Program-made: the position numbers and the translations under genes
NCBI RefSeq assembly: GCF_003331055.1
Contig: NZ_PUQD01000029.1
Location: 1 to 63,091, forward strand
From: Pseudomonas sp. AFG_SD02_1510_Pfu_092
GTDB taxonomy: Bacteria > Pseudomonadota > Gammaproteobacteria > Pseudomonadales > Pseudomonadaceae
Length of the DNA: 63,091 bases
Direction of reading: 5' to 3'
Shown here: positions 9,463 to 17,748 of the stretch, piece after piece
How the letters are laid out: every line of letters begins with the position of its first letter
Numbering within the stretch: position 1 is the stretch's first letter
The notes under the pieces: model-generated
Told to the model about the DNA's origin: nothing
Database searches by the model: none
Seen by the model: only the letters and a program-made list of their open reading frames with translations

Positions 9463-10638
9463 TCAGGTAGAACCGGAAATTTTACCACAGGCGTCATTTT
9501 CGGCACGCCCCCCTGGCAGCAACATGGCCAGGCCCACCGGCAGCCAGCTGATGAACCATTCGGCACGCGGCGTACCGGTGAGGCTGGCAGCATCGAACTG
9601 CATGGCCAGGGTCGAGTACACCCAGAAGCCGAGCAGAATCCTGCCGAACAGCGTGCCGCGGGCGCGCACGATCTCGCCCAGGGTGAACAGCCACACCATG
9701 ACCCACAGCAGCATGCCGGGCAGGCCCAGCTCGATGGCGACATGGGTGAACATGTTGTGGGTGTGGTCGAAGTGCTTGCCCACTGCGCTGACGTCGTAGG
9801 CAGCGCCCAGCCCGAGGCCGGTCCAGGGGTGTACGGCGATCATCTCGATCACCGCACGGAAAATTTCCGGCCGGTAGGACGAGCCGCGCTGGGCGATCAG
9901 GTCGTACACGGCGTAGAAGGCCAGACCGGTGGCGATCACCGCCAGCATGGAAAACACCCGGCTGTGGCGGTCACGGAACCACAACGGCGCCATCACCACG
10001 GTAATGACCAGGGCGAGCGCGGCGCCACGGCTCTGGCTGAACATGACGAACGCCCCAAGGCAAGCCAGTGCGGCCAGCCACAGCAACTGCAGGCCGCGCT
10101 GACGCGGTGGCTGGTATAGCAGGAAGAGCACGGCCGAGCCAATCACATAGGCGCCCAGGATCGGGTGCGAGATTTCGCCGATGCCCTCCAGGCGGGCCAG
10201 CAGCGGCATACCCAGCACGCCGTAGAAATGGATGATCGAGACCAGCGCCGCAATCGCCAGCAGCGCACTGCCGACCGCCAGCAACTGGCGAATGCGCGCC
10301 AGGCCGAGCTGCGCCAACAGCGGGAATGCCAGCAGGAACACCAGGATGTAGACCAGGCGCTTGAGCTCGCGCCCCGGTTCTTCCGCCACCGACCAGACCA
10401 GGCTCAGCCCGCTCCACGCCAGCAGCAACAGCACACTCCCCCACAAGGCCGGCTGACGCCGCCAGGTCTGCACCAGCGCGTGCCTGGCAGACCAGGCCAG
10501 AATCAACGTCGGCAGCCACAGGAACAACACCAGGCCCTGCTGGTAGATCTTGTTGCTCGGTGCCAGGGCAATCGCTGCCAGGAACCAGACCAGTCCGAAC
10601 CCCAACCAGGCGCGTGCCCAGTTTTTTTCATACAACAT
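9463..10638 (-). CDS. waaL: O-antigen ligase family membrane protein
   Basis: 391 aa from the ATG at 10638 (MLYEKNWARAW), preferred over 10671 because GGGGGA lies about 5 bases upstream. About ten to twelve hydrophobic segments; the large periplasmic loop carries the Wzy_C-type region with RGSSYRPEIF and HPWTGLGLGAAYD, and later HTHNMFTHVAIELG, matching the conserved Arg and His of O-antigen ligases. It would attach polymer from undecaprenyl carrier to lipid A-core at the periplasmic face. It sits 15 bp upstream of msbA on the same strand. A polymerase of the same superfamily cannot be excluded by sequence alone, but context favours ligase. Confidence 0.85.
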   Translation of the reverse strand: MLYEKNWARAWLGFGLVWFLAAIALAPSNKIYQQGLVLFLWLPTLILAWSARHALVQTWRRQPALWGSVLLLLAWSGLSLVWSVAEEPGRELKRLVYILVFLLAFPLLAQLGLARIRQLLAVGSALLAIAALVSIIHFYGVLGMPLLARLEGIGEISHPILGAYVIGSAVLFLLYQPPRQRGLQLLWLAALACLGAFVMFSQSRGAALALVITVVMAPLWFRDRHSRVFSMLAVIATGLAFYAVYDLIAQRGSSYRPEIFRAVIEMIAVHPWTGLGLGAAYDVSAVGKHFDHTHNMFTHVAIELGLPGMLLWVMVWLFTLGEIVRARGTLFGRILLGFWVYSTLAMQFDAASLTGTPRAEWFISWLPVGLAMLLPGGRAENDACGKISGST

Positions 10639-10738
10639 CCTTTCCCCCGATGAATCAAGAACACCATCCATGGTGCAACAGCATTAATTTCGGCATTATT
10701 GCCGGTCATTTCGCTCGCCAGACGACAAGGCTCTATTC

Positions 10739-11344
10739 ATGCAATGCTCCCGGCTCACCCAGGTCGACTTCGATCAGCTGACACTTGGCGCACAGGTGCT
10801 AGAGGCAGATAGCCATGGCGCCAAAGTCTACCTGCTCGCGGATGGTAATTTCCTCAAGGTTTTTCGCAGGAAGCGGCTGATTTCATCTGCACTGCTGCGC
10901 CCCTACTCGCAGCGCTTCGTCGATAACGCCGCACGCCTGGCACAACTGGGCATCCCCACCCTCGAGGTGATCAGCCAGCACAAGCTCGACCTGCCTGGCC
11001 GTACCGCCGTGCTGTATCGGCCGCTGCCTGGGCGCACCTTGTTGCAGATGTCACGCGATGACGGTTTCAGCTGGGACACCTATCTGCCACGGCTGATCGA
11101 ACTGATTCGCCAGCTGCACCGCAGCGGCGTGTACTTCCGCTCGCTGCACCTGGGCAATGTGGTGGTAACCCCCGAGCAACAGCTGGGGCTGATCGATGTG
11201 GCCGACATGCGCTTCCTGCGCCCGCCGCTGTCGGCACGCATGATCCGTCGCAACGTGCAGCACATGGTGCGCTATATCGAGCGGGAGAACCTCGGCGACC
11301 GGTTCCCCCTCGCCGCCTTCGAGGCAGCCCTGCTGGCCCGCTGA
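10739..11344 (+). CDS. Small LPS-kinase-like protein (toluene tolerance protein family)
   Basis: 201 aa. The fold looks like a truncated WaaP/RIO-type kinase: an N-terminal lobe with VFRRKRL, then a catalytic-loop-like SLHLGNVVVTPEQQLGLIDV, where HxxN and a following Asp replace the HRD and DFG motifs. No membrane segment. Pseudomonas relatives are often called toluene tolerance proteins, and P. aeruginosa has a kinase-like gene beside msbA/waaL, so a role in phosphorylating core heptose is plausible but unproven. It is the only plus-strand gene in the LPS block and converges on the GT gene with 3 bp between stops. Confidence 0.75.
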   Translation: MQCSRLTQVDFDQLTLGAQVLEADSHGAKVYLLADGNFLKVFRRKRLISSALLRPYSQRFVDNAARLAQLGIPTLEVISQHKLDLPGRTAVLYRPLPGRTLLQMSRDDGFSWDTYLPRLIELIRQLHRSGVYFRSLHLGNVVVTPEQQLGLIDVADMRFLRPPLSARMIRRNVQHMVRYIERENLGDRFPLAAFEAALLAR

Positions 11345-11347
11345 GCG

Positions 11348-12439
11348 TCAGCTGCGCAACAGGCTGCGCGAGCCGCTGCAGAACGCTTGCCAGGCCTGTT
11401 CGGGGGCCAGCGCCTTTCGCTGCCGGGCGGCAACCAGCGGGGCGCTGATTGCCGTACAGCGCCCGATCGCATCGGCCCAGGCATTTTCATCGGCAATCGG
11501 CAGGTAGCCACCGGTGTCCTGCAACTGCTCGCGGAACACCTGCAGGTCGCTGCACACCACCGGCACATCGGCCATGACCGCCTCCTGCACCACCAGCCCC
11601 AGGCCTTCGGAGCGCGAAGGCACCAACAGCCAGTCGAATGCCCGGTACAGCTGCTGCAGGTCGTCGCGGTGACCGCAGAGGTGAACACGCTCGACCAGGC
11701 CCAGCGCGTCGATACGGGCCTGTAGCAGCGCATGCAGGGGGCCTTCGCCGATGATCGCCAGCTGCAGGTCCGGCTGGCGTGCGCCGGCCTTGGCGAACGC
11801 CTCGATCAGCATCTCGAAGCCTTTGCTCTCGACCAACCGCCCGACTGCGCCCAGCATCACCCCGGCTTGCGGCGGTAACTGCAAGGCCTGCCTGGCCCTT
11901 TCCCGGCTCAACAGCGGCTCGACGAAAGCCAGCGGGTCGAGGGCCATGCGCAAGGTCTGCACCGGCCGGCCCAGCACCTGCTCGAGCGACGCGGCAAGCG
12001 TCTGCGAAACGGCGGCAATGCTCAGCCGCTCCGCCGGGAACATGCGCAGCAGGCGCACATCGCCGGCATTCAGGCGCGTCTTGCCGTGAAACAGCACCTT
12101 GGCCCGCAGTTGCGGAACCTGCTGCAACAGCGGCAGCACCAGCCGCGCCACGCCGACACCGTCGAGCAGCACGACTTCAGCCTGGGCTTCGTGCAGGGCC
12201 TTGCGCAAGCGCATGCGCAACCATGGGCGCAACAGCCGCCACAGGTGGCGCCCTTTCAGCGCCCGTGACGGCATGTGCCACTCGCGGGTCGAACCAAGCC
12301 CGCAGCAGAGGCCGCTGCCCAGCAGCAGCCAGTTACTGATCCGCGCATCGGCGCCGGCGTGCGACAGCACCTGCCGATGCACCTTGTGGATGGACATGTA
12401 CGGCGTTCCACCCGCCCACATCATATTGACGATGTTCAT
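11348..12439 (-). CDS. GT4-family glycosyltransferase, LPS core region
   Basis: 363 aa from ATG 12439 (MNIVNMMWAGG), chosen for the GGGAGAGG ribosome site 5 bases upstream. The GT-B fold shows in the glycine-rich N-terminus and the C-terminal donor site: GAVGRLVESKGFEMLIEAFA, then VPSRSEGLGLVVQEAVMADVPVV, the E-x7-E pattern of GT4 enzymes. It is cytoplasmic and probably adds a sugar to the outer core. Compared with my memory of the P. aeruginosa wapR-ssg-dnpA order, this is an extra transferase in the block. Donor and acceptor are unknown. Confidence 0.85.
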   Translation of the reverse strand: MNIVNMMWAGGTPYMSIHKVHRQVLSHAGADARISNWLLLGSGLCCGLGSTREWHMPSRALKGRHLWRLLRPWLRMRLRKALHEAQAEVVLLDGVGVARLVLPLLQQVPQLRAKVLFHGKTRLNAGDVRLLRMFPAERLSIAAVSQTLAASLEQVLGRPVQTLRMALDPLAFVEPLLSRERARQALQLPPQAGVMLGAVGRLVESKGFEMLIEAFAKAGARQPDLQLAIIGEGPLHALLQARIDALGLVERVHLCGHRDDLQQLYRAFDWLLVPSRSEGLGLVVQEAVMADVPVVCSDLQVFREQLQDTGGYLPIADENAWADAIGRCTAISAPLVAARQRKALAPEQAWQAFCSGSRSLLRS

Positions 12440-12476
12440 CGGCCCTCTCCCGCTCATGTCAGATGGGACAGCGACT

Positions 12477-13250
12477 TCATTGAACAAAAATGGTGATTCC
12501 CATGCCGATCACGGCACCCGCCACCAGCGTCAATGCCAACTTTATCCGATCACGTTGACGACGTTTGGCCTTGCGCTCCACTTCGATGGGCAAGGTCACG
12601 TGATTACCAAATCCAGTGTGCAATACTGCATCGCCCTCGAGGGTGACCGCTGTCAGATTTAACTCAGCGTAGCGCCGGGAAAGCGCTTTTTCTCCAGCAT
12701 AGGCAGCAAATGGCGCACAGCGCTGGTAATCGCTCAGGCGACGCAGGCCGGGGTTGAGCGAAAACGCCTGCCACTCGGCCTTGTCGGACAGCAGCGGGTA
12801 GCACGGCACACCGGCGATCACCTGGCGATCACCGAGGTGGATGTACGGGCTGTGGATGGCCAGGTCATGGGCATGGCTGCGCAGCCAGACCTGCAACAGG
12901 TCAGGGCTGACCTCCAGAATGGCCCGCGAGTCTTCGACGAAGCCCTGGCGATAGAAGTGCCAGTCATCCTCGCAGTGGAAGATGTACGGCGTCTTGACAT
13001 GGCTGTAGGCCAGGTCGATAGACGGCAGCTGACCAAGCTTGGGCCGGTTGACGAACACCTTGCAGTGCGGTTTCCAGTGCGCCGGCACAGCGCCATGCAC
13101 GGCATCGTCACCGGAATCTTCGGTGATGAATACCTCGCGAATGGGCGCGGTGTTGTAGCGATCGAAACTCTCAAGGGTATCTTTGAGCAGATCGAACCGC
13201 CCACAACTGGTCACGACAAGCGTGACGTCACTCTCATTTGAAAAGCGCAC
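12477..13250 (-). CDS. GT2-like glycosyltransferase with C-terminal membrane anchor (WapR-like)
   Basis: 257 aa. A GT-A core begins VTLVVTSCGRFDLLKDTLES and carries a DxD-like metal site in FHCEDDWHFY near residue 95. The last 25 residues form one hydrophobic helix preceded by a basic stretch (KAKRRQRDRIK), so it is probably anchored to the inner membrane by its C-terminus. By position between waaL and dnpA it corresponds to the rhamnosyltransferase gene wapR of P. aeruginosa, but that is synteny from memory. A 66-bp gap separates it from the GT1 gene upstream in the same direction. Confidence 0.75.
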   Translation of the reverse strand: MRFSNESDVTLVVTSCGRFDLLKDTLESFDRYNTAPIREVFITEDSGDDAVHGAVPAHWKPHCKVFVNRPKLGQLPSIDLAYSHVKTPYIFHCEDDWHFYRQGFVEDSRAILEVSPDLLQVWLRSHAHDLAIHSPYIHLGDRQVIAGVPCYPLLSDKAEWQAFSLNPGLRRLSDYQRCAPFAAYAGEKALSRRYAELNLTAVTLEGDAVLHTGFGNHVTLPIEVERKAKRRQRDRIKLALTLVAGAVIGMGITIFVQ

Positions 13251-13316
13251 CGGACTCCCTCCGCATTGCGACTATCGACTTTCAGCACCCGCTCCGTAGG
13301 CGCGAAAGTTCTTGTG

Positions 13317-14273
13317 TTAGATGCCCAGCTTCAGGCGCAGCCGCTGCCATGCAGACAACGGCGGGTGGGGCCTGAGCGCCGGGCGCATGTGGTCGACGAT
13401 GCTACGTCCAACTGCCGCGAAACTGAAACGGGAAACCGCCAGATGGCGGCCATTTTCTGCAATCTGCCGAGCCAGTTCGGGCTCCGCACGCAAACGGCGG
13501 AGTTTTTCCTGAAGGGTCGGGATGCTGTCATAGAACACCACGTTGTGCATGTCCTGCAGGCCCAGCGCGCGGTTTTCTTCCTCGCCCTGGTCGTATGCCA
13601 GCAACACGCAGCCACAGGCCATGGCTTCGAAGTTCTTGATCATGTATTCGCCCATGCCGACATCGGCACTGACGAAGAAGCGGATGCGGTTGAGCGTGTT
13701 GCAGTAGTCCTCACCCGACTTGGTCCGGGTCACCACCAGGTTCTCGACCCGGCCCAGCTCGTCCAGCAGTGCCTTGCGGCCGCTGTACGCCACGCTGTTG
13801 GTGCTGCCGACGAAAGCCAGGTCGATGTCACGCTCACGCTGTTGGTCGCTGAGCAACTGCTCGTCGTAGCCCTTGGGCACGAACACCGCGTCGAACCCTT
13901 CCTGGCGCAGGCGCTCGCTGACCATGTAGCCCGAGCTGATCACCCGCGCCCAGGGCAGCTTGCGGTAATGGGCGCTGAACTTACCGGTGTACTTGCACGG
14001 GATGTAGTTCTGGTAGGCATCGTGCTCGAGGATGACCAGGTTCGGCACGGTGCGGATGAACGCCGCCTGGCGGATCTCCTGCTTGAAACGCAGGAAGAAC
14101 ACGATACGGTCATAGCGCTCGACCTGCACTTCACGCTTGAAATAGCGGCGCAGGTTACGCTGGTCTTCGCTGCTCAGCCAGCGCAGGTCGCACTCGCAGT
14201 TGGCCGCGACGCCATCGTACAAGCGGTCGAGAATCGCCCGCTGTTCCTTCTGCACCAGAAATAGGACTTTCAT
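13317..14273 (-). CDS. Glycosyltransferase with CgeB/GT1-like C-terminus (Ssg-like)
   Basis: 318 aa from ATG 14273 (MKVLFLVQKEQRAI), with AAGGAAAA just upstream. The N-terminal half lacks obvious motifs; the C-terminal half has DVGMGEYMIKNFEAMACGCV, the glycosyl_trans_1_2/CgeB-type donor-binding segment that includes a conserved FExMACG. Its place next to the PIG-L deacetylase gene matches ssg of P. aeruginosa, a gene needed for surface polysaccharide and phage sensitivity, but orthology is inferred from order only. Likely a cytoplasmic core-LPS transferase. Confidence 0.75.
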   Translation of the reverse strand: MKVLFLVQKEQRAILDRLYDGVAANCECDLRWLSSEDQRNLRRYFKREVQVERYDRIVFFLRFKQEIRQAAFIRTVPNLVILEHDAYQNYIPCKYTGKFSAHYRKLPWARVISSGYMVSERLRQEGFDAVFVPKGYDEQLLSDQQRERDIDLAFVGSTNSVAYSGRKALLDELGRVENLVVTRTKSGEDYCNTLNRIRFFVSADVGMGEYMIKNFEAMACGCVLLAYDQGEEENRALGLQDMHNVVFYDSIPTLQEKLRRLRAEPELARQIAENGRHLAVSRFSFAAVGRSIVDHMRPALRPHPPLSAWQRLRLKLGI

Positions 14274-14321
14274 TATTTTCCTTGGGCGCTCGGCGCCATC
14301 GCGGTCAACCATGGGGCGGGC

Positions 14322-15725
14322 TTACAGCTCGCGGCGCCAGAACAGTTCGTGCCGGCGCACGGCCTTACGGAAGAATTCGTTTTCGCCATACGGCGACGGC
14401 CGCCGCCCGGCCAGCCAGCGCTGCAACAGGCGGCGCAAGCGGCGCTTGAACGCTGCCGGGGGCTGCAGGTCGTGCATCATGCCCAGCGCCATGGCCTTGT
14501 CGCGCTGGGTCGCCAGGTCCAGCACCAGGCTGCAGGGCGCCCAGGCCTGGGCAGCATCCAGCTGTGGCGGCAAGGCCACACCATCGCCACTGTCGCCCAT
14601 CGGCCAGCGGTCGTTATCGTGCAGGTGGTTGGCGTAGCACAACAGGGTATGCGGCTGCCAGGCCAGGCCCTGCAGGGCTTCCAGCACCGCTGCCTGAGCG
14701 CAGATGTGGTCGGGGTGCGGGTCGAGCTGCGGGTGCGGCATGACCAGCACCTCTGGCTGGGCCAGCTCCAGCAAGGCGCGCAGGTCGGCCAGCAGGTTAT
14801 GCCAGGTAGGCGCGCCATCGCGGTCGCCCGGCAGCAGGAACGGGTTGAACTGGCGGAACACGCGGATATCGGCCAGGTCAGCTTCGCGGGAAGCGGCCGG
14901 CTGCTCGGGCGCGGCCTGCATGGCAGGCAGCTGCAGGCAGAAGTACCCCAGCTGCACGCAACGCGACTCCGGCACACCGGCCCAGCGCGGCACGGCGATG
15001 CTGTCCCAGGCGCGCAACCGGCCCTTCAGGCGTGCGGCCTCGGCCTTGGCCAGGCCCATCTGCTGATAATGCTCGGCCTCGATTTCACCTGCGGTCAGGG
15101 TCACCACCCAGGTTTCGTCGGCCTGGCTGTACAGGCCATAGGCGGCCAGCTCGGCGTCGTCGGCGTGTGGCGCGATCACCATCACCCGGCGCCGCTGCAG
15201 CTCGACCGCTGACGTTATCCACAAGCTCGGCTGGCCTTGCAGCCGGCAATGTCGGCCACGCAGGCGCAGCGTGCCGGCTTGCAGTGGCGCGGCCAGGCCA
15301 GTCAGGTTGAGGAAACGCACGCCATCGACGCCACGCTCGAAGGTTTGCCGATCGGCCTGCTCGCCCCCCAGCAGCTCGACGCGCGGATCGAGGAAACGCC
15401 CCAACCAGCTGCTTTTCAGGCGCACCTCGAGGACCAGGGTTTCGTCACCCTGCAAGTTGCTCTCGGCCTTGAGCACACCGCCCTGCAGGCTGGCAGCAAC
15501 CTGTCGTGCCTGCTCACCGAAGTCGTAGACGTAGTCCTCGCCCGGCGCATAGAACAGGTGGTCGGCGAACCAGGCTTCATGGGCCGCCCACAGCAGCGGC
15601 AACAGCAGCAGTGGCAACCACCACCAGCTGAACACGCCCACCGCCACCAGCGCGACCAGCGCCGCCAGCAGGCCCAGGCGCTTGTTGCGCCGATGGCGCT
15701 TGAGCAATTGCTGCTTGCGACTCAC
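14322..15725 (-). CDS. PIG-L family deacetylase, DnpA-like, membrane anchored
   Basis: 467 aa from a GTG at 15725 that overlaps the stop of the mig-14-like gene by 4 bases (GTGA). A basic N-terminus is followed by two hydrophobic helices (about 17-46). The zinc deacetylase core appears near residue 190 as VMVIAPHADDAELAAYG, with the second metal ligands in HPQLDPHPDHICA. DnpA of P. aeruginosa is a de-N-acetylase of the LPS core region linked to antibiotic tolerance; position and architecture agree. It probably trims an N-acetyl sugar of the core. Confidence 0.85.
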   Translation of the reverse strand: MSRKQQLLKRHRRNKRLGLLAALVALVAVGVFSWWWLPLLLLPLLWAAHEAWFADHLFYAPGEDYVYDFGEQARQVAASLQGGVLKAESNLQGDETLVLEVRLKSSWLGRFLDPRVELLGGEQADRQTFERGVDGVRFLNLTGLAAPLQAGTLRLRGRHCRLQGQPSLWITSAVELQRRRVMVIAPHADDAELAAYGLYSQADETWVVTLTAGEIEAEHYQQMGLAKAEAARLKGRLRAWDSIAVPRWAGVPESRCVQLGYFCLQLPAMQAAPEQPAASREADLADIRVFRQFNPFLLPGDRDGAPTWHNLLADLRALLELAQPEVLVMPHPQLDPHPDHICAQAAVLEALQGLAWQPHTLLCYANHLHDNDRWPMGDSGDGVALPPQLDAAQAWAPCSLVLDLATQRDKAMALGMMHDLQPPAAFKRRLRRLLQRWLAGRRPSPYGENEFFRKAVRRHELFWRREL

Positions 15726-16618
15726 GCCTGATACACCGGCACGGGGTTGCACCAACGGTCCTTGTACTCGCGGTCGGCCCGGCCGAACGAGAAGCGCAGC
15801 GGCTTGTTACGCGTGCGGGCGTCTTCCCAGGCGGCCTGGGTATTGAGGAAGCTCAGCACGCTGCCAGGGCTAAACGCCTTGGTCTGCGGGTCGACACCGC
15901 CATTGATGTATTCGACGCTGACCCACTCCGGCGCTTCGACGCGGTACACCAGCTGGATGGCGATCGGCTTGCCGTCCAGCAGCAGCACCGAGCCGATCAG
16001 CAGTTCGCGCAGGCGCTGCAGCACCTCGGCCATGCGTTCGGCACCGGTGGCTGGGAACCCCCAGCGACGCTGAAACAGATCGCAATACATACTGGCGATT
16101 TCCGCCGCGCTGAAGTCGCTGATCGGGCGCACCACGCCGCCCGCCTCTTCCAGCAAACGCAGCTCGCGACGCTGGTTGTAGCGGAACTTCTTCGACAGGT
16201 CTTCAGGCGCGCGCGCCATGGCCAGCTGCTCCTTCTGCACCTTGAGGCCGCTGAAGCGGCCCTGGTTCAGTTCGGACAGGTAACGCGCGGTGTGGCGCAA
16301 CGGCGCAGCAGCATCGGCCGCCGCCGGCAGAATGATTTCGGCGTTGCCCAGGTCGAACAGGGCCTTCTTGCCCGCCTTTTTAAGCACATCCTTGGACAGC
16401 GCCAGGTGCCGACCCCAGCTGGGAATCGCGGCTTTCAGCTCGCCGGCCTGGTGCCAGCCCAGGTAGCGCACCGGTATCTGTGCCAGCGCCGCCAGTTGCT
16501 CGACCACCAGCGGATGGGTGGCGACACTGCCGCCAAAACGCGCCCACGCCTCGGCGTAGGCCTTGGCGTCGATGGTTTGCCAACCGCGCTCGCGGAAGGC
16601 CTGGATACGGTTGAGCAT
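15722..16618 (-). CDS. Mig-14 family protein (GNAT/FemAB-like fold)
   Basis: 298 aa. Family members in Salmonella (Mig-14) and P. aeruginosa are linked to cationic antimicrobial peptide resistance. The C-terminal half is acetyltransferase-like (GSVLLLDGKPIAIQLVYRVE, then WVSVEYINGGVDPQTKAFSPG). No signal peptide is evident. Its start overlaps the preceding GT stop by one base (TGATG at 16616-16620), and its stop overlaps the deacetylase start, so it is translated as part of one coupled unit. Biochemical activity of the family is not established. Confidence 0.85.
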   Translation of the reverse strand: MLNRIQAFRERGWQTIDAKAYAEAWARFGGSVATHPLVVEQLAALAQIPVRYLGWHQAGELKAAIPSWGRHLALSKDVLKKAGKKALFDLGNAEIILPAAADAAAPLRHTARYLSELNQGRFSGLKVQKEQLAMARAPEDLSKKFRYNQRRELRLLEEAGGVVRPISDFSAAEIASMYCDLFQRRWGFPATGAERMAEVLQRLRELLIGSVLLLDGKPIAIQLVYRVEAPEWVSVEYINGGVDPQTKAFSPGSVLSFLNTQAAWEDARTRNKPLRFSFGRADREYKDRWCNPVPVYQA

Positions 16619-17748
16619 CAGGCCTTCTCCACCAGCGCACGGACCTGCGGCAGCTGCCAGAAGGCCTCGCGCACCGCCTGGTCGGAAAAACGTTCACGCA
16701 GGCGCTGCAGCATGTGCCCGGCGCAGGCCTGGCGCTGCTGCGCATCGAGCCCGGCCATGTGCTGCAAGCCATGGGCCAGTTGCCCGGCATCGCCCAGCGG
16801 GAACAGTACCCCTACCCCTTCGACCACTTCGCGAGCACCGCCACAGGCGGTAGCCAGCACTGGCACACCGGCGACCATGGCTTCGAGCAGGACCATGCCG
16901 AACGGCTCATGGTCGGAACTCAGGGCGAACACATCGAACGCCTGGAAGTAACGGCGCGCATCCGGCACCTGGCCAAGGAAATCCACCTGCCCGGCGATAC
17001 CCAGTTCGGCGGCCAGCGCCTTCAGCCTGGCCTCGAGGCGGCCCTTGCCGAGGATCGTCAGACGGGCGCCGGCCGGCAGCTGCGGCAGCGCTTCGGCAAA
17101 ACCACGCAGCAGGGTGGCCTGGTCCTTGTCCGGGTGCAGGCGCCCGACGTTACCGACGATCCAGGCCTGCGCATCCAGGCCCAGGGCCTGACGGGCCTCG
17201 GCGCGAGGCACCAGAGCCGCTTGCAGGGCTTCGATGTCGATGCGGTTGTAAAGGGTCTGGATACGCGCTGCCGGCCACTGCGGCAGACAGCGGCGCATGT
17301 CGTCGCGCACCGCGTCCGACACGCCCAGCAGGCTCAGGCGCTTGCCGAACAGGTTGGCGAAGAGGCGTCGGCCCTTGCGCTGGTAGTCGCCGAAGGCGTG
17401 GTGCACGCCGATCACCGGCAGGCCGGTCGCCAGCAAGGCCACGTAGATCGGCTTGAAGCGATGGGCGATGCAGAACGCGAAATTGCGCTCGGCCGCGATC
17501 CGCCGCAATGCGCGGATCGCCCCAAGCTTGAGGCCGCGCACGGCCTTGGAGCTGAACTCCAGGAACAGCACCTCGTCCGAGGCACAGCCGGCCGCTACCT
17601 GCGGGTCGGCTGCACCGGTGAGGAATACCGTGGTGACTTGGTAGCCACGCCCCTGGAACAGGCTGGCGTACTGACGGGCGCAGTCGAGGAACGGCCCGTC
17701 ATAGCCATGGCAGAACTGCAGGATGCGCGGTTCAGAGCGGCTGGTCAT
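16618..17748 (-). CDS. GT4-family glycosyltransferase, WapH-like
   Basis: 376 aa GT-B enzyme. The C-terminal domain has VGNVGRLHPDKDQATLLRGF and then FALSSDHEPFGMVLLEAMVAG, with the paired Glu residues of GT4. Position between the carbamoyltransferase and mig-14 genes matches wapH (PA5004), a core glucosyltransferase gene in P. aeruginosa; this is a synteny inference. It overlaps the 3' end of the carbamoyltransferase gene by 17 bases, indicating translational coupling. Confidence 0.85.
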   Translation of the reverse strand: MTSRSEPRILQFCHGYDGPFLDCARQYASLFQGRGYQVTTVFLTGAADPQVAAGCASDEVLFLEFSSKAVRGLKLGAIRALRRIAAERNFAFCIAHRFKPIYVALLATGLPVIGVHHAFGDYQRKGRRLFANLFGKRLSLLGVSDAVRDDMRRCLPQWPAARIQTLYNRIDIEALQAALVPRAEARQALGLDAQAWIVGNVGRLHPDKDQATLLRGFAEALPQLPAGARLTILGKGRLEARLKALAAELGIAGQVDFLGQVPDARRYFQAFDVFALSSDHEPFGMVLLEAMVAGVPVLATACGGAREVVEGVGVLFPLGDAGQLAHGLQHMAGLDAQQRQACAGHMLQRLRERFSDQAVREAFWQLPQVRALVEKA

